Source: Deltaproteobacteria bacterium
GTDB taxonomy: Bacteria; Myxococcota_A; UBA9160; UBA4427
Reading direction: 5' to 3'
Length of the DNA: 64,000 nucleotides
Assembly (NCBI GenBank): GCA_002719955.1
Contig: PBFW01000025.1
Location: forward strand, 18,268-82,267
In this document: positions 54,773 through 62,809 of the stretch, piece after piece
Layout of the letters: every line of letters starts with the position of its first letter
Numbering within the stretch: position 1 is the first letter of the stretch
Notes under the pieces: model-generated
Database searches by the model: none
Told to the model about the DNA's origin: nothing
Seen by the model: the letters and a program-made list of their open reading frames with translations, nothing else
Made by a program: the position numbers and the translations under genes

Positions 54773-55516
54773 ATGGAAGCATCAGCAGTGTCGATCGAGC
54801 CGTCGACCGAGCTCTTGGTCGAGTGGTTGGGCGAGGTTCCCTACGGCAGTGCCCTCGACCTCCAGGCGTCCGCCGTCGCCCATCGCCTCGCCGGCCAGGC
54901 GGGAGATCGCCTCCTGCTCCTCGAGCATCCCGAGGTCGTGACCCTCGGCCGGAGTACGGACCCCGGGAATCTTCGGAAGAGCCCGAAGCGGTTGCGCGCA
55001 CTCGGGATAGACGTTTTCGAGGTGGGCCGCGGCGGCGACATTACCTATCACGCCCCGGGCCAATTGGTCGGTTATCCGATCCTCGACCTCGCTGCCTGCG
55101 GCCGACGGGACGTGCACGACCATCTGAGACGCCTCGAGGCCGGTCTGATTGATGCGCTCGAGGAGTTCGGGATCCCAGCGGGCCGGGTGGAGGGCTGGAC
55201 GGGCGTGTTCATCGATCGTGCCCGCAGCGCGATGCCGGAGGGTGCGGAGCGCAAAATCGCGTCGATCGGGGTCGGACTCCGGCGTTGGGTGACTTTTCAC
55301 GGATTCGCCCTGAACGTGACGCTCGACCTCGCGGGCTTCGATTCGATCGTGCCCTGCGGCCTGCACGGGGTGGAGATGACCTCGGTCGCGCGAGAACTCG
55401 AACGCGAGGGAAGGGCCGGAGAATACATCCCCGTGGAACTCGGTCGTCGGGTACGCGACGCGGTGGCCAGGGCGATGCGGGCTCGGCTGGGGATGGGTTC
55501 CGGCGCGATCGACTGA
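54773..55516 (+). CDS. lipB: Lipoyl(octanoyl) transferase
   Basis: Transfers octanoyl from ACP to lipoyl domains through a thioester. RGGDITYHAPGQLVGYPILD is the family signature; the catalytic Lys is in ERKIASIGVGLRRWVTFHG and the catalytic Cys in IVPCGLHG. 247 aa, ATG 54773, preceded by GAAGTGAGG. With LipA (36.8 kb) the window encodes the complete endogenous lipoylation route. It lies in the run nuoB-E2-lipB-nuoI and directly follows a lipoylated E2 substrate. Confidence 0.95.
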   Translation: MEASAVSIEPSTELLVEWLGEVPYGSALDLQASAVAHRLAGQAGDRLLLLEHPEVVTLGRSTDPGNLRKSPKRLRALGIDVFEVGRGGDITYHAPGQLVGYPILDLAACGRRDVHDHLRRLEAGLIDALEEFGIPAGRVEGWTGVFIDRARSAMPEGAERKIASIGVGLRRWVTFHGFALNVTLDLAGFDSIVPCGLHGVEMTSVARELEREGRAGEYIPVELGRRVRDAVARAMRARLGMGSGAID

Positions 55517-55557
55517 GGCGGTCGCTCTGGACTGGCCACTCCTCTATCGTTGGGGGG

Positions 55558-56010
55558 ATGCCTGCACGGGTCGTCGTCGTAAAACGAACTCGAAGTCGCT
55601 CCTTCGCATTGCTCCGGGCGGCTCCCGCCTGGGTCAGTTCGGTTTGGGCTGCGTTGCGGGGGCCCGGTCTGGTCTCGGCACGAGCGGTCGATCGTGACTT
55701 CCCGAGCGATAGCGGCATCCCCGAACTCCGTTTCCTGTCGGACGGCGCGCATCGCTGTACGGGATGTGATCTCTGCACGCGGATCTGCCCGAGTCGTGCG
55801 CTGCACCTCGACGCCTCACCGGGCGAGGGTTGCGTCGAGGTCGCGCGCTTCGAACTTGCGCTGGGCGACTGTATCGGGTGTCGACGTTGTGCCGAAAATT
55901 GTCCTGAGGAGGCCCTCGAAATGCGGGAGACCCCGCCGGCTGTGATCGCCCGCTCGACAGGGATTCCCGAGTCCATCGATCTGCTCGAGCCGAGAGGCAC
56001 CGGGAGATGA
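55558..56010 (+). CDS. nuoI: NuoI-like 2x[4Fe-4S] ferredoxin subunit
   Basis: Electron-wire subunit of complex I-like enzymes. Two C-x2-C-x2-C-x3-CP motifs, [12 protein letters not shown] and [12 protein letters not shown], hold clusters N6a/N6b-type. The spacer reads [20 protein letters not shown]. The basic N-terminus ([20 protein letters not shown]) resembles the amphipathic membrane-facing helix of NuoI, but the usual GHxL/E-R-C lead-in is replaced by [11 protein letters not shown]. 150 aa from ATG 55558; the track start is further upstream, inside lipB. Overlaps nuoC by four bases. Confidence 0.85.
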   Translation: MPARVVVVKRTRSRSFALLRAAPAWVSSVWAALRGPGLVSARAVDRDFPSDSGIPELRFLSDGAHRCTGCDLCTRICPSRALHLDASPGEGCVEVARFELALGDCIGCRRCAENCPEEALEMRETPPAVIARSTGIPESIDLLEPRGTGR

Positions 56011-56513
56011 GTGGCCTCGACCCGAACGTGCTGCGGACCCGGCATCGCGACCTCGAGATCGACGTCGCTGAGTCGAGTGGTCCGGAGCTGCGCGTCTCGG
56101 TTTCGGCGACCCAGGCGCGAGCGCTGCTGGTCCGGCTGCGGGATGAGGAAGAGTCGGCGATGAAACGCCTCGTTGATCTCACGGCGATCGACCGCGGGGA
56201 GGGGGCCCTTCGCTTCGAGGTCGTCTATCGGCTTCAGTCGATCGAACGCGACGCGAGTCTTCGGGTTCACGCCCATATCCCGCGCGAAGTGGACGCGTTC
56301 GGGGTTGTCGAGCCGGTCGTTGATTCCGTGACGTCGATCTGGTCGGCCGCGAATTGGCTCGAGCGCGAGGTCTACGACCTCTTTGGCATCCGCTTCAAAG
56401 GGCATCCCGATCTGCGAAGGCTCCTGCTCGATGACGGATTCGAGGGCGCCCCGCTTCGCAAGGATCATCCGCTCCAGGTCGACCGCGCCCTGCCGCCGGA
56501 GGGCGAGGGTTGA
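56007..56513 (+). CDS. nuoC: NuoC-like 30-kDa subunit
   Basis: Structural subunit that docks NuoD in the peripheral arm. The family signature is clear: [20 protein letters not shown] then [20 protein letters not shown]. The first half ([20 protein letters not shown]) also matches. 168 aa, not fused to NuoD. ATG overlaps the nuoI stop (ATGA) and its own stop overlaps the nuoD start, so nuoI-nuoC-nuoD are translated as a unit. Confidence 0.93.
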   Translation: MSGLDPNVLRTRHRDLEIDVAESSGPELRVSVSATQARALLVRLRDEEESAMKRLVDLTAIDRGEGALRFEVVYRLQSIERDASLRVHAHIPREVDAFGVVEPVVDSVTSIWSAANWLEREVYDLFGIRFKGHPDLRRLLLDDGFEGAPLRKDHPLQVDRALPPEGEG

Positions 56514-57679
56514 CGAGCGAACGGGAACGCGCCGAAACGGAGTCGCTCTCCGATTCCCTGGGCTTTTCGGAGACGCGGGTCGAGGCCGGGATGATCCATC
56601 CCGGTGTGAGCCATGCGATGACTCCGGTCGGCGGGACGACGAGTTTCCTCGTCGAACTCGATGAGGATCGGATGACCGATCTTGAGGTGGAAATCGGCCT
56701 GGGTCATCGCGGTTTCGAGAAGGAAATCGAGTCGACGACATTCGAACGGGCCCTTCCTTATGTGGCTCGACTCGGCCACGCGGGCGGGGTCCTCGCGGAG
56801 ACCGCCTACTGTCTCGCGCTCGAGGCGTTGACCGGTATACCCTTGCCGGATCGGGCCATCTGGCTCCGCATGCTCGTAAACGAGATCGCTCGGGTGACCG
56901 ATCATTTCGCTCGGCTTGGCGCGGTCATGGCAGCCATTGGGCTGCGCGACGCCAAACTCACCGCGGAGCGGGGAGAACTCGAGGCCGCGAGGCTTCTGTC
57001 CTCCGCCGTCGGGCGAGGGCCGCTCGCCGGCTGGGTGAGAATCGGTGGCGTCGCTTGTGCGCTGCCGGAAGATTTCGCGGAACGATGGGTCGCGAGCCAG
57101 CAGCGACTGGCTGATCTGCTCGCGCATTTCGAGACGATCGGTGCGTCCAATCCGACCTGTGAGCGCCGTCTACGCGATGTGGCGTCGATGTCGGCGGAGG
57201 ATTGTCTCGTCTGGGGCGTGACGGGGCCGGTGCTTCGCGCCTCGGGTTCTCCAAGGGATATCCGTCGCGACCGCCCCTACCTCGCCTACGCGGCACTCGA
57301 CTTCGACGTTCCGATTGGCACGGTCGGGGACGATCTCGACCGGATGCTCGTTGTGATCGAAGAGGTGCGCCAGAGCCTCGGGATGATCGAACAATGTCAT
57401 AAGCTCCTGTCGAGTCTCGGGCCAGGCGCCATTGTGACGCCGACGGACGGTGTGGCCCTCCCGCCCGGCGAGGTCGTTGCGAGCTTGGAATCGTCGACCG
57501 GTGAATTGGCCTTTCTGATCGTATCGGACGGATCCGAGGTGCCGCGTCGGATTCGCTGTCGTCCGCCGAGCCTCTTTCATGCGCAGGCGATGCCCGCCAT
57601 GTTGAGGGGGGCGCGGCTCGATGATCTCCTGCCGACCGCTGCGGTCCTTCACCTCGTGTCCGGGGAGTGCGATCGGTGA
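56510..57679 (+). CDS. nuoD: NuoD-like 49-kDa subunit, divergent
   Basis: Homologue of the complex I subunit that forms the quinone pocket with NuoB. Recognisable blocks: [82 protein letters not shown] and the final SGECDR. There are no CxxC pairs, so it is not a [NiFe]-hydrogenase large subunit. The N-terminal HPxxH loop has an extra residue (His30, His35 in [10 protein letters not shown]), and the usual YxDRxDY is YVARLGH (84-90), so the quinone-contact Tyr is missing. 389 aa; start GTG/TTG-type codon at 56510 within the nuoC end. Confidence 0.88.
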   Translation: MTSERERAETESLSDSLGFSETRVEAGMIHPGVSHAMTPVGGTTSFLVELDEDRMTDLEVEIGLGHRGFEKEIESTTFERALPYVARLGHAGGVLAETAYCLALEALTGIPLPDRAIWLRMLVNEIARVTDHFARLGAVMAAIGLRDAKLTAERGELEAARLLSSAVGRGPLAGWVRIGGVACALPEDFAERWVASQQRLADLLAHFETIGASNPTCERRLRDVASMSAEDCLVWGVTGPVLRASGSPRDIRRDRPYLAYAALDFDVPIGTVGDDLDRMLVVIEEVRQSLGMIEQCHKLLSSLGPGAIVTPTDGVALPPGEVVASLESSTGELAFLIVSDGSEVPRRIRCRPPSLFHAQAMPAMLRGARLDDLLPTAAVLHLVSGECDR

Positions 57680-58176
57680 GTGCCGGTCCGCCGCCGCTTC
57701 GGCCTTTTGGACTCGTCCTCCATCACGATGGCTGCTTCAGTCACGAAGGCGAACCGATCCTGCATCGCAAATTGCGAGAACATTTCGAGCGATCCGTCGG
57801 ATATCTGCCCGACGAGAAGAAATTCATCGTTCATCTGCAGGATTTTCGGGGTGAGGTGGAGGTCGAGGAGGCCGGATTCTTCGTGCGTGAGATCGACCTC
57901 GACCTGGGCGAAGTCTTGCTCTCGGATGGGACTCGAGAATCTCTCGAACTCTCGAGTCTGGCAAACTCATCGATCGATGGTGCCTTGCTCTGCCGCGTGA
58001 AGAGGGGGCTCGTCGCGGGGGGGCTCTTGGCGCGCTTCAGCCATTCGGCCCAGGCGGATCTCTTGCAGGCCGTCGAATGGGACGCGGAGGCCCTCGCGAT
58101 CGTGATCGGCGGAAAACAGCTTTCCTTCCCCGATCTGGACGCCGATCAGCCGGATGGGGATCCCGGCCTCGATTGA
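57676..58176 (+). CDS. DUF1285-like conserved protein
   Basis: 166 aa, GTG start at 57676 overlapping the nuoD stop (GTGA). The opening LVLHHDGCFSHEGEPILHRK resembles DUF1285 (W/F-HEGxPIxHxKL pattern), followed by VEVEEAGFFVREIDLDLGEV, which parallels the EVEDAPF stretch of that family. The C-terminal half (LLCRVKRGLVAGGLLARFSH) is less clear. DUF1285 proteins have no established role. Position as last gene of the nuo-like run suggests co-expression, not necessarily shared function. Confidence 0.65.
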   Translation: MSAGPPPLRPFGLVLHHDGCFSHEGEPILHRKLREHFERSVGYLPDEKKFIVHLQDFRGEVEVEEAGFFVREIDLDLGEVLLSDGTRESLELSSLANSSIDGALLCRVKRGLVAGGLLARFSHSAQADLLQAVEWDAEALAIVIGGKQLSFPDLDADQPDGDPGLD

Positions 58177-58260
58177 CTCGGACAGGTGGTGTTGGTACAT
58201 CCTGAAGGCCACGCGCCCCCGCCCGGGAGCGCCGGATCTGGACTGGACGCGATCCGATGA

Positions 58261-58334
58261 GGCGGCGTAGCCAAGTGGTAAGGCACGGGCCTGCAAAGCC
58301 CTGATCCCCGGTTCGAACCCGGGCGCCGCCTCCA
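58261..58334 (+). tRNA. tRNA-Cys (GCA)
   Basis: Seven-base acceptor stem GGCGGCG/CGCCGCC, D-arm GCCAAGTGGTAAGGC, anticodon loop CTGCAAA with GCA at 58293-58295, T-arm CCCCGGTTCGAACCCGGG and encoded CCA at the end. 74 bases, normal for tRNA-Cys. It is 84 bases after the DUF1285-like gene and stands alone. Confidence 0.95.
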
Positions 58335-58510
58335 GCACTCATTGAGAACTCTGGGATGGATATGGGGATTGTCGCGAGGGGCCCCTCGTGGCGACTCGTC
58401 GGGTCATGCTCGTCCGGATTGTCTCCTGGTCTTCCTGGGGAGGCTCGATCAGATAGCCTTCCGGTCTTCGCCAGGTGGCGAGGGCGGGCGCGCGGGGCGG
58501 AACGAGTGGA

Positions 58511-59272
58511 TCAGGGCTCGAGCTTGCGGCCCTTCGGATCGAAGATCGAGGACTCGTGAAGGCCGAGCCTCTGCAGGAAGAGCAGTGCGGATACGCCGAG
58601 AACGCCGACACCGTATCTCACGGAGCGGCCGAAGTTGATCGATGAGGCGTCCTCGAAATAGGCGGTGGGGCAGCTGATCTCGCCGATCTGGAATCCCTGG
58701 TGGAGGATCTGCGCGAGCATCTGATTGTCGAATACGAAATCGTCCGAGTTCTCGAGCAGTGGCAGCCGTTCGAGGACCCGGCGCGTGAAAGCGCGGTAAC
58801 CGGTGTGGTATTCCGAGAGTTTTGCGCCGGAGAGCAGGTTCTGGGTGGCGGTCAGGAAGCGATTCGCGACGTATTTGTAGCGAGGCATTCCCCCCCGCAG
58901 TGCGCCCCCGCCGAGCACCCGCGAGCCCAGCACGACATCATAGGGACCGTCGGTCAGCAGGCCGACCATCGAGGGGATCAGCTTCGGTGTGTATTGGTAG
59001 TCGGGGTGGAGCATGACGACGATATCCGCGCCGAGTCGTAACGCTTCCTGGTAGCAGGTTTTTTGATTGCCCCCGTAACCCCGATTCTGGGGGTGCACCA
59101 GGGTCCGCAGACCCAGACGCTCCGCTTCGGCGACCGTCGAATCATCACTTGCATCGTCCGTCACGACGACCTCGTCCACCAGATCCATCGGGATCTCCTG
59201 GACGGTTCGCTCGAGGGTTCGAGCCGCGTTGTAGGCGGGCATCACGACGACTACGCGCTGCTGGTGGAACAT
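58511..59272 (-). CDS. Family 2 glycosyltransferase (dolichyl-phosphate-mannose-synthase-like)
   Basis: Inverting GT-A enzyme, usually transferring a sugar from a nucleotide donor to a polyprenyl phosphate. RVVVVMPAYNAARTLERTV opening, DEVVVTDDASDDSTV, HPQNRGYGGNQKTCY, the D-x-D-like VVMLHPDYQY, LGSRVLGGG, YRAFTRRVLERLP and SDDFVFDNQMLAQ. 253 aa with a short hydrophobic C-terminal part (GVGVLGVSALLFLQRL) and no multi-helix anchor. Likely cell-envelope glycan synthesis; donor unknown. Confidence 0.88.
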   Translation of the reverse strand: MFHQQRVVVVMPAYNAARTLERTVQEIPMDLVDEVVVTDDASDDSTVAEAERLGLRTLVHPQNRGYGGNQKTCYQEALRLGADIVVMLHPDYQYTPKLIPSMVGLLTDGPYDVVLGSRVLGGGALRGGMPRYKYVANRFLTATQNLLSGAKLSEYHTGYRAFTRRVLERLPLLENSDDFVFDNQMLAQILHQGFQIGEISCPTAYFEDASSINFGRSVRYGVGVLGVSALLFLQRLGLHESSIFDPKGRKLEP

Positions 59273-59381
59273 CCGAGGTTTCAGGCTCCTTTGCGTGTCC
59301 CGAACCCGAAGGGTCGGGTTGGGCAGCTCGCGGGTTTCGAGCAGGGCGTTCGGGAAGACAAGAGGATAGACTTTGCCCCCT

Positions 59382-59466
59382 GCCCGGGTGGCGAAATGGT
59401 AAACGCGGACGACTTAAAATCGTCTGGCCTATGGCCGTGCAGGTTCGAGTCCTGCCCCGGGCACCA
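59382..59466 (+). tRNA. tRNA-Leu (TAA)
   Basis: Class II tRNA of 85 bases: acceptor GCCCGGG/CCCGGGC, anticodon stem GACGA/TCGTC around CTTAAAA with TAA at 59415-59417 (reads UUA/UUG), a variable arm (TGGCCTATGGCC), T-arm GCAGGTTCGAGTCCTGC and encoded CCA. Confidence 0.95.
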
Positions 59467-59497
59467 TCCTCCGGCTTTCTACGCTCCGCCCGGACGC

Positions 59498-59812
59498 CTA
59501 TTCCAGCTGATCCAGCAGCCGTTCCCGAATATCGTCGGTCGCGAGGAGTTCTTCGAGCGCATCGCGGTCGAGCAGGGTCGTCCGCTGATAGTTCTGATCC
59601 GGACGCTCGATCTCGACGCGGTAGATCTCTTTTGGATCGTCGAAGATCTGGCGGATCCGCAAGGATTGATCCGGGTCGCCCTCGAGAATCTGCACCCGCA
59701 GCGAATCGACGATCCGATCGCTGCGATCGACACACAGAGAGAGCGGGTCCATTGCCTCCGCAGAGGAGCGGCGGGCGTTTCCGAGTAGCTTGAAGGTTCC
59801 GTGTGGCTTCAT
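59498..59812 (-). CDS. Conserved-looking hypothetical protein (104 aa)
   Basis: Not recognised. A short acidic soluble protein with LSLCVDRSDRIVDSLRVQIL, EIYRVEIERPDQNYQRTTLL and DRDALEELLATDDIRERLLD. It shows consistent GC-rich third positions and no signal peptide or membrane segment. It is tandem with the PilZ gene 36 bases upstream on the same strand, so the two are probably co-transcribed. Its 3' end lies 31 bases after tRNA-Leu, which is on the other strand. Confidence 0.6.
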   Translation of the reverse strand: MKPHGTFKLLGNARRSSAEAMDPLSLCVDRSDRIVDSLRVQILEGDPDQSLRIRQIFDDPKEIYRVEIERPDQNYQRTTLLDRDALEELLATDDIRERLLDQLE

Positions 59813-59848
59813 GGGGAGATCAAGGATACCGGTCGGTGGACGGGCGAT

Positions 59849-60289
59849 TCAAGCATGAATCGAGTGTCCGCGTAGACGGCGCATTCGTCGCGCACGTGCG
59901 CGCTCTTGATCGCGCGCGGCAAAGAGGCGAGCGATCGGCAGCAGGTCGCTCGGGGAGTTGCCGTCGAAGGCGATGCCGAAAACCGCATCGTCGTCTCTCC
60001 CCCTGGGCGGCCCGAAGAGCGACGGATGGAGCGTCTGCTTCGACCAGGCGACATGGCCCCTGCTGGTGAAGACCCGTTCCGTCGGCAGTCGGACCTCAAT
60101 GCGAACCGGAGTGCCCGGCTTCGGGCCCACCGCGGCCGAGATGCGAAGGCCCCCGAGTCCGATATTCGTGCAGTGAGCGAGGGGAGCGGCGGGGCTTCCG
60201 TCGAGGGTCGTCACGAAGAGCCGGACGCGAAGCGGGACGCGCTCTCCGTTTCGCGAATCGTTGCGGTGCTGTCGAAGCGCTCTGCCCAT
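59849..60289 (-). CDS. PilZ-domain protein
   Basis: 146 aa, one PilZ-like domain. The N-terminal Arg motif appears as NGERVPLRVRLFV, the second motif as CTNIGLGGLRISAA (N-x-G-x-x-G in place of D/N-x-S-x-x-G), followed by GTPVRIEVRLPTERVFTSRGHVAWSKQ and VFGIAFDG. The replaced Ser may weaken c-di-GMP binding. The Arg-rich C-terminus (RARARRMRRLRGH) is unusual. Single-domain PilZ proteins act as c-di-GMP effectors, for example in motility. Together with the EAL gene it indicates that c-di-GMP signalling is not wholly lost. Confidence 0.72.
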   Translation of the reverse strand: MGRALRQHRNDSRNGERVPLRVRLFVTTLDGSPAAPLAHCTNIGLGGLRISAAVGPKPGTPVRIEVRLPTERVFTSRGHVAWSKQTLHPSLFGPPRGRDDDAVFGIAFDGNSPSDLLPIARLFAARDQERARARRMRRLRGHSIHA

Positions 60290-60680
60290 GCTGGACTCCG
60301 ATCGTGCTCCTCTCTATCGGCGGGAGAGATCGGATCTCTTGAGTGCAATTCGAATGCGCGTGCCGGTGTGTTCGTCTCGATCGGGTGCGGAAATCCCTTG
60401 TACGTCCCTAAGGGGTTCATCTCGGGCGAGGCGAATCACAGATCGATGTGGCGGTCCTCCCCGCCCGGTGCTGGAATTCAGCATGGCTGGGCGAAGTGGC
60501 CAGAGGCCACGACGAAGCGGGCTCTGTGCAGTCCTTTCCCGCGGTTCGCCGATTGCCGCTCCCTGCTCGAGGCCGTCGATCCGCTTCGAGCTATGCTGAT
60601 CTGCTGACCCCGGCCGGCGCGGACGAACCGTTTCCTCGCGCGAGCGCCGGCCTACGCGGACGAGTCCGTTTCGGAACCCC
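60290..60680. other. Intergenic stretch, nothing recognised
   Basis: About 390 bases between the divergent PilZ and rlmB genes. The frames listed here are Arg/Ser-rich shadows. No tRNA, convincing promoter box or strong hairpin was found by eye; promoters for both flanking genes presumably lie in it. Confidence 0.4.
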
Positions 60681-61493
60681 ATGGCCTCAGCCGGCAACAG
60701 ATCTCGTCGTTCCACGGGGCGACGTTCGAACGACGTCTCCTCGGATTGGATCTACGGTTTTCATCCCGTTCGCGAAGCGCTTCGCGCGGGGCGGCGGAGG
60801 CTCGAATGTCTCTGGCTGCGGGCGGGGTCGGCGAGAGCGGATCACGACGAGCTTTCCACGCTCGCGCGGGATGCCGGAATTCCGGTGGAGATCGTGGAGC
60901 GCGCTGCCATCGATGAACTCGCGGGCTCCGAGGCTCAGACCCAGGGCGTCGCGCTCCGGGCCGGTCCCATTCCGGAGCTCTCGCTCGACGAGCTGATCGC
61001 GTATGTGGGATCGCGGCGGAATTCCGGTGGGGGCCAGATCGTAGCCCTGGACGGGGTTAAAGACCCTCAGAATGTAGGGGCGCTGGCGCGGGTGGCCGAA
61101 TCGGCTGGGGCGGACGGTCTCGTGCTGACGGAGCGACGGGCTCCGGAGCTCACGCCCGCCGTAAGTCGAGCCTCCGCCGGGGCGGTCGAGTGGTTGCGGG
61201 TCGCGCGGGTCCCCAATCTTGGTCGGGCCCTTTCGAGCCTCAAGGAGGCCGGGTTCTGGATTGTCGCGGCGGCTCCGGAGAACGGCGCCTGTCTTTTCGA
61301 AATAGAGGACCGGCTACTGACCGGGAACCTGGTGGTGGTTCTGGGCGCTGAGAGCAAGGGAATCCGACCGGGAGTGTTGAAATTGGCCGACCATGAGGTC
61401 GCCATCCCGATGCGGGGCAACGTCGCTTCACTGAATGTCTCCACCGCCGGGGCGATCATTCTCTACGATCTGCTCCGCCGGTCTATCAGATAG
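60681..61493 (+). CDS. rlmB: 23S rRNA (guanosine-2'-O-)-methyltransferase, TrmH/SpoU family
   Basis: Methylates a ribose in 23S rRNA (G2251 in E. coli). SpoU_sub_bind N-terminal domain opens WIYGFHPVREALRAGRR; the knotted SpoU domain has motif 1 LDGVKDPQNVGALARVAESAG, motif 2 LVVVLGAESKGIRPGV and motif 3 IPMRGNVASLNVSTAGAIILY. 270 aa, ATG 60681. TrmH-family paralogues are hard to tell apart, but the N-terminal domain and length fit RlmB. It precedes the tRNA-tuf operon. Confidence 0.88.
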   Translation: MASAGNRSRRSTGRRSNDVSSDWIYGFHPVREALRAGRRRLECLWLRAGSARADHDELSTLARDAGIPVEIVERAAIDELAGSEAQTQGVALRAGPIPELSLDELIAYVGSRRNSGGGQIVALDGVKDPQNVGALARVAESAGADGLVLTERRAPELTPAVSRASAGAVEWLRVARVPNLGRALSSLKEAGFWIVAAAPENGACLFEIEDRLLTGNLVVVLGAESKGIRPGVLKLADHEVAIPMRGNVASLNVSTAGAIILYDLLRRSIR

Positions 61494-61564
61494 CCAAGAT
61501 GCCCCCTGGGGATTGCGGTCTGATCGAATTTTCTCGCGGGGACGTGTAGAAGTCCCTGAGGCGC

Positions 61565-61594
61565 TTGCCAGCGGGGATATGGCCGGTCTATAGT
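61565..61594 (+). promoter_or_regulatory. Promoter of the tRNA-tuf operon
   Basis: TTGCCA (61565-61570), an 18-base spacer, and TATAGT (61589-61594): each box is one base from the sigma-70 consensus. It lies about 90 bases before tRNA-Thr(TGT) and after the rlmB stop, in the right place for a strong stable-RNA promoter. The region after the -10 (CCGCAGC) is GC-rich but not a textbook stringent discriminator. Confidence 0.65.
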
Positions 61595-61683
61595 CCGCAG
61601 CTCTCAGTTTCAATACTTGAAGGTTTATGAGGGCCGCTTCGGGCGGATCGGTTACGGCCGTCTGCATGGGGCGGACGGCCTTG

Positions 61684-61756
61684 GCTGGCGTAGCTCAACT
61701 GGTAGAGCATCGGATTTGTAATCCGAAGGTTAAGGGTTCGAGTCCCCTCGCCAGCT
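61684..61756 (+). tRNA. tRNA-Thr (TGT)
   Basis: Acceptor GCTGGCG/CGCCAGC, D-arm GCTCAACTGGTAGAGC, anticodon stem TCGGA/TCCGA around TTTGTAA giving TGT (reads ACA), T-arm AGGGTTCGAGTCCCCT. The 3' end continues CCGG, so CCA is not encoded and must be added. First tRNA of the tuf operon, equivalent to thrU. Confidence 0.95.
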
Positions 61757-62122
61757 CCGGCGCTGTGGTTCGACCAGGAGCCAGATCGCAAATCGGACGG
61801 GTCAAGAATAGGTTGTGCGTCGAGTTTCGATCCCGGGCAACGAATCATTTTCAGCTCTTTCGATCCAGATATTTTTCGTGGGTGAACTCAAGGATTCGAA
61901 TCAGCGTTCGACCGGCCATCGTCACGGACAGGCTGATCCGTCAACAAAATCGAATGATTATGTTTTAAGGAAGGTTTCCGACAGCTTCGGCGGGTAGGTA
62001 CGCAGAACTTCGCGGATCTGATTCCGACTTCGCTCGTTCTTGCAAACTAGAAGCGAGCCCACTGGGCCGTCGTGTGGCTGACGGGGAATCTCGAGCATCA
62101 AGACGGGTTGACTTCGAGCGTG
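61757..62122. other. Spacer between tRNA-Thr and tRNA-Tyr
   Basis: 366 bases, longer than usual inside a tRNA operon. It is AT-richer around 61840-61975 and has no ORF I would support and no tRNA-like fold. TTGACT at 62108-62113 might be part of an internal promoter, but no good -10 is placed before the tRNA. Nothing else seen. Confidence 0.4.
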
Positions 62123-62209
62123 GAGGGATACCGAAGCGGTTAAACGGGGCAGACTGTAAATCTGCTGGCCTTTGGCCTACGGAGGTTCGAATCCTCCTCC
62201 CTCCACCAG
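62123..62209 (+). tRNA. tRNA-Tyr (GTA)
   Basis: Class II tRNA of 87 bases: acceptor GGAGGGA/TCCCTCC, anticodon stem GCAGA/TCTGC around CTGTAAA with GTA, long variable arm (TGGCCTTTGGCCTA), T-arm GGAGGTTCGAATCCTCC and encoded CCA. Equivalent to tyrU. Confidence 0.95.
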
Positions 62210-62322
62210 CCCGCAAGCAGGCGGATGGCTTGCAGTTTGATCGGGACTTTCTCGGGATTTTCCTCGGGACCAAGCGCGAAGGTAGACGTGGTTCGGAAGA
62301 GCATGGGGACGAAAAAGAATGT

Positions 62323-62399
62323 GCGGGAATAGCTCAGCTGGCTAGAGCACCAGCCTTCCAAGCTGGGGGTCGCGGGTTCGAATCCCGTTTCCCGCTCCA
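62323..62399 (+). tRNA. tRNA-Gly (TCC)
   Basis: Acceptor GCGGGAA/TTCCCGC, D-arm GCTCAGCTGGCTAGAGC, anticodon loop CTTCCAA with TCC (reads GGA/GGG), T-arm GCGGGTTCGAATCCCGT and encoded CCA. 77 bases. Equivalent to glyT. Confidence 0.95.
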
Positions 62400-62495
62400 A
62401 TAAATGATTGACTGACGATCGGCGGGCCGGGGTGGCTCAGAGAAGCACTCGAAGGGCTCGCGAGAGCGAATCGAGTTTGGAGGCAGAAGAGATCG

Positions 62496-62571
62496 GCTCA
62501 CGTAGCTCAGGTGGTAGAGCACGTCCTTGGTAAGGACGAGGTCAGCGGTTCGAGCCCGCTCGTGAGCTCCA
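62496..62571 (+). tRNA. tRNA-Thr (GGT)
   Basis: Acceptor GCTCACG/CGTGAGC, D-arm GCTCAGGTGGTAGAGC, anticodon stem CGTCC/GGACG around TTGGTAA with GGT (reads ACC/ACU), T-arm AGCGGTTCGAGCCCGCT and encoded CCA. 76 bases. Equivalent to thrT, directly before tuf as in E. coli thrU-tyrU-glyT-thrT-tufB. Confidence 0.95.
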
Positions 62572-62809
62572 GATGGTAGCGATTCAACGGTGACGCCCGG
62601 AATAATGAGGGCGCGTGCAGAGCGCGAGTGGACATGAGGTCAACCGACTGATATCGGGAAGGCGATAGCCCCGCTCCTTGCTGCCTCGTTGAGGAGAGAA
62701 GTTCAAGAAGAGAACAGGGGGAAAAGGGACTCGCGGGGTATCAGCCCAACCAGGCAGCAGGCGCTACGCCAGGCAGGCCAGCTAGCAAAGAGAAGAGCAG
62801 GCATTATTG

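Noticed and set aside
55209-56741. 510-aa minus-strand ORF
   Set aside because: Crosses nuoI, nuoC and the nuoD start, which have clear motifs on the plus strand; Arg/Ser/Pro-rich shadow.
52753-58176. Group 4 [NiFe]-hydrogenase interpretation of the nuo-like set
   Set aside because: The NuoD homologue has neither the N-terminal nor the C-terminal CxxC pair needed for the NiFe site.
58173-58201. TTGACT-N17-TACATC as a promoter for tRNA-Cys
   Set aside because: The -10 box matches poorly and the -35 overlaps the end of the DUF1285-like gene; not convincing.
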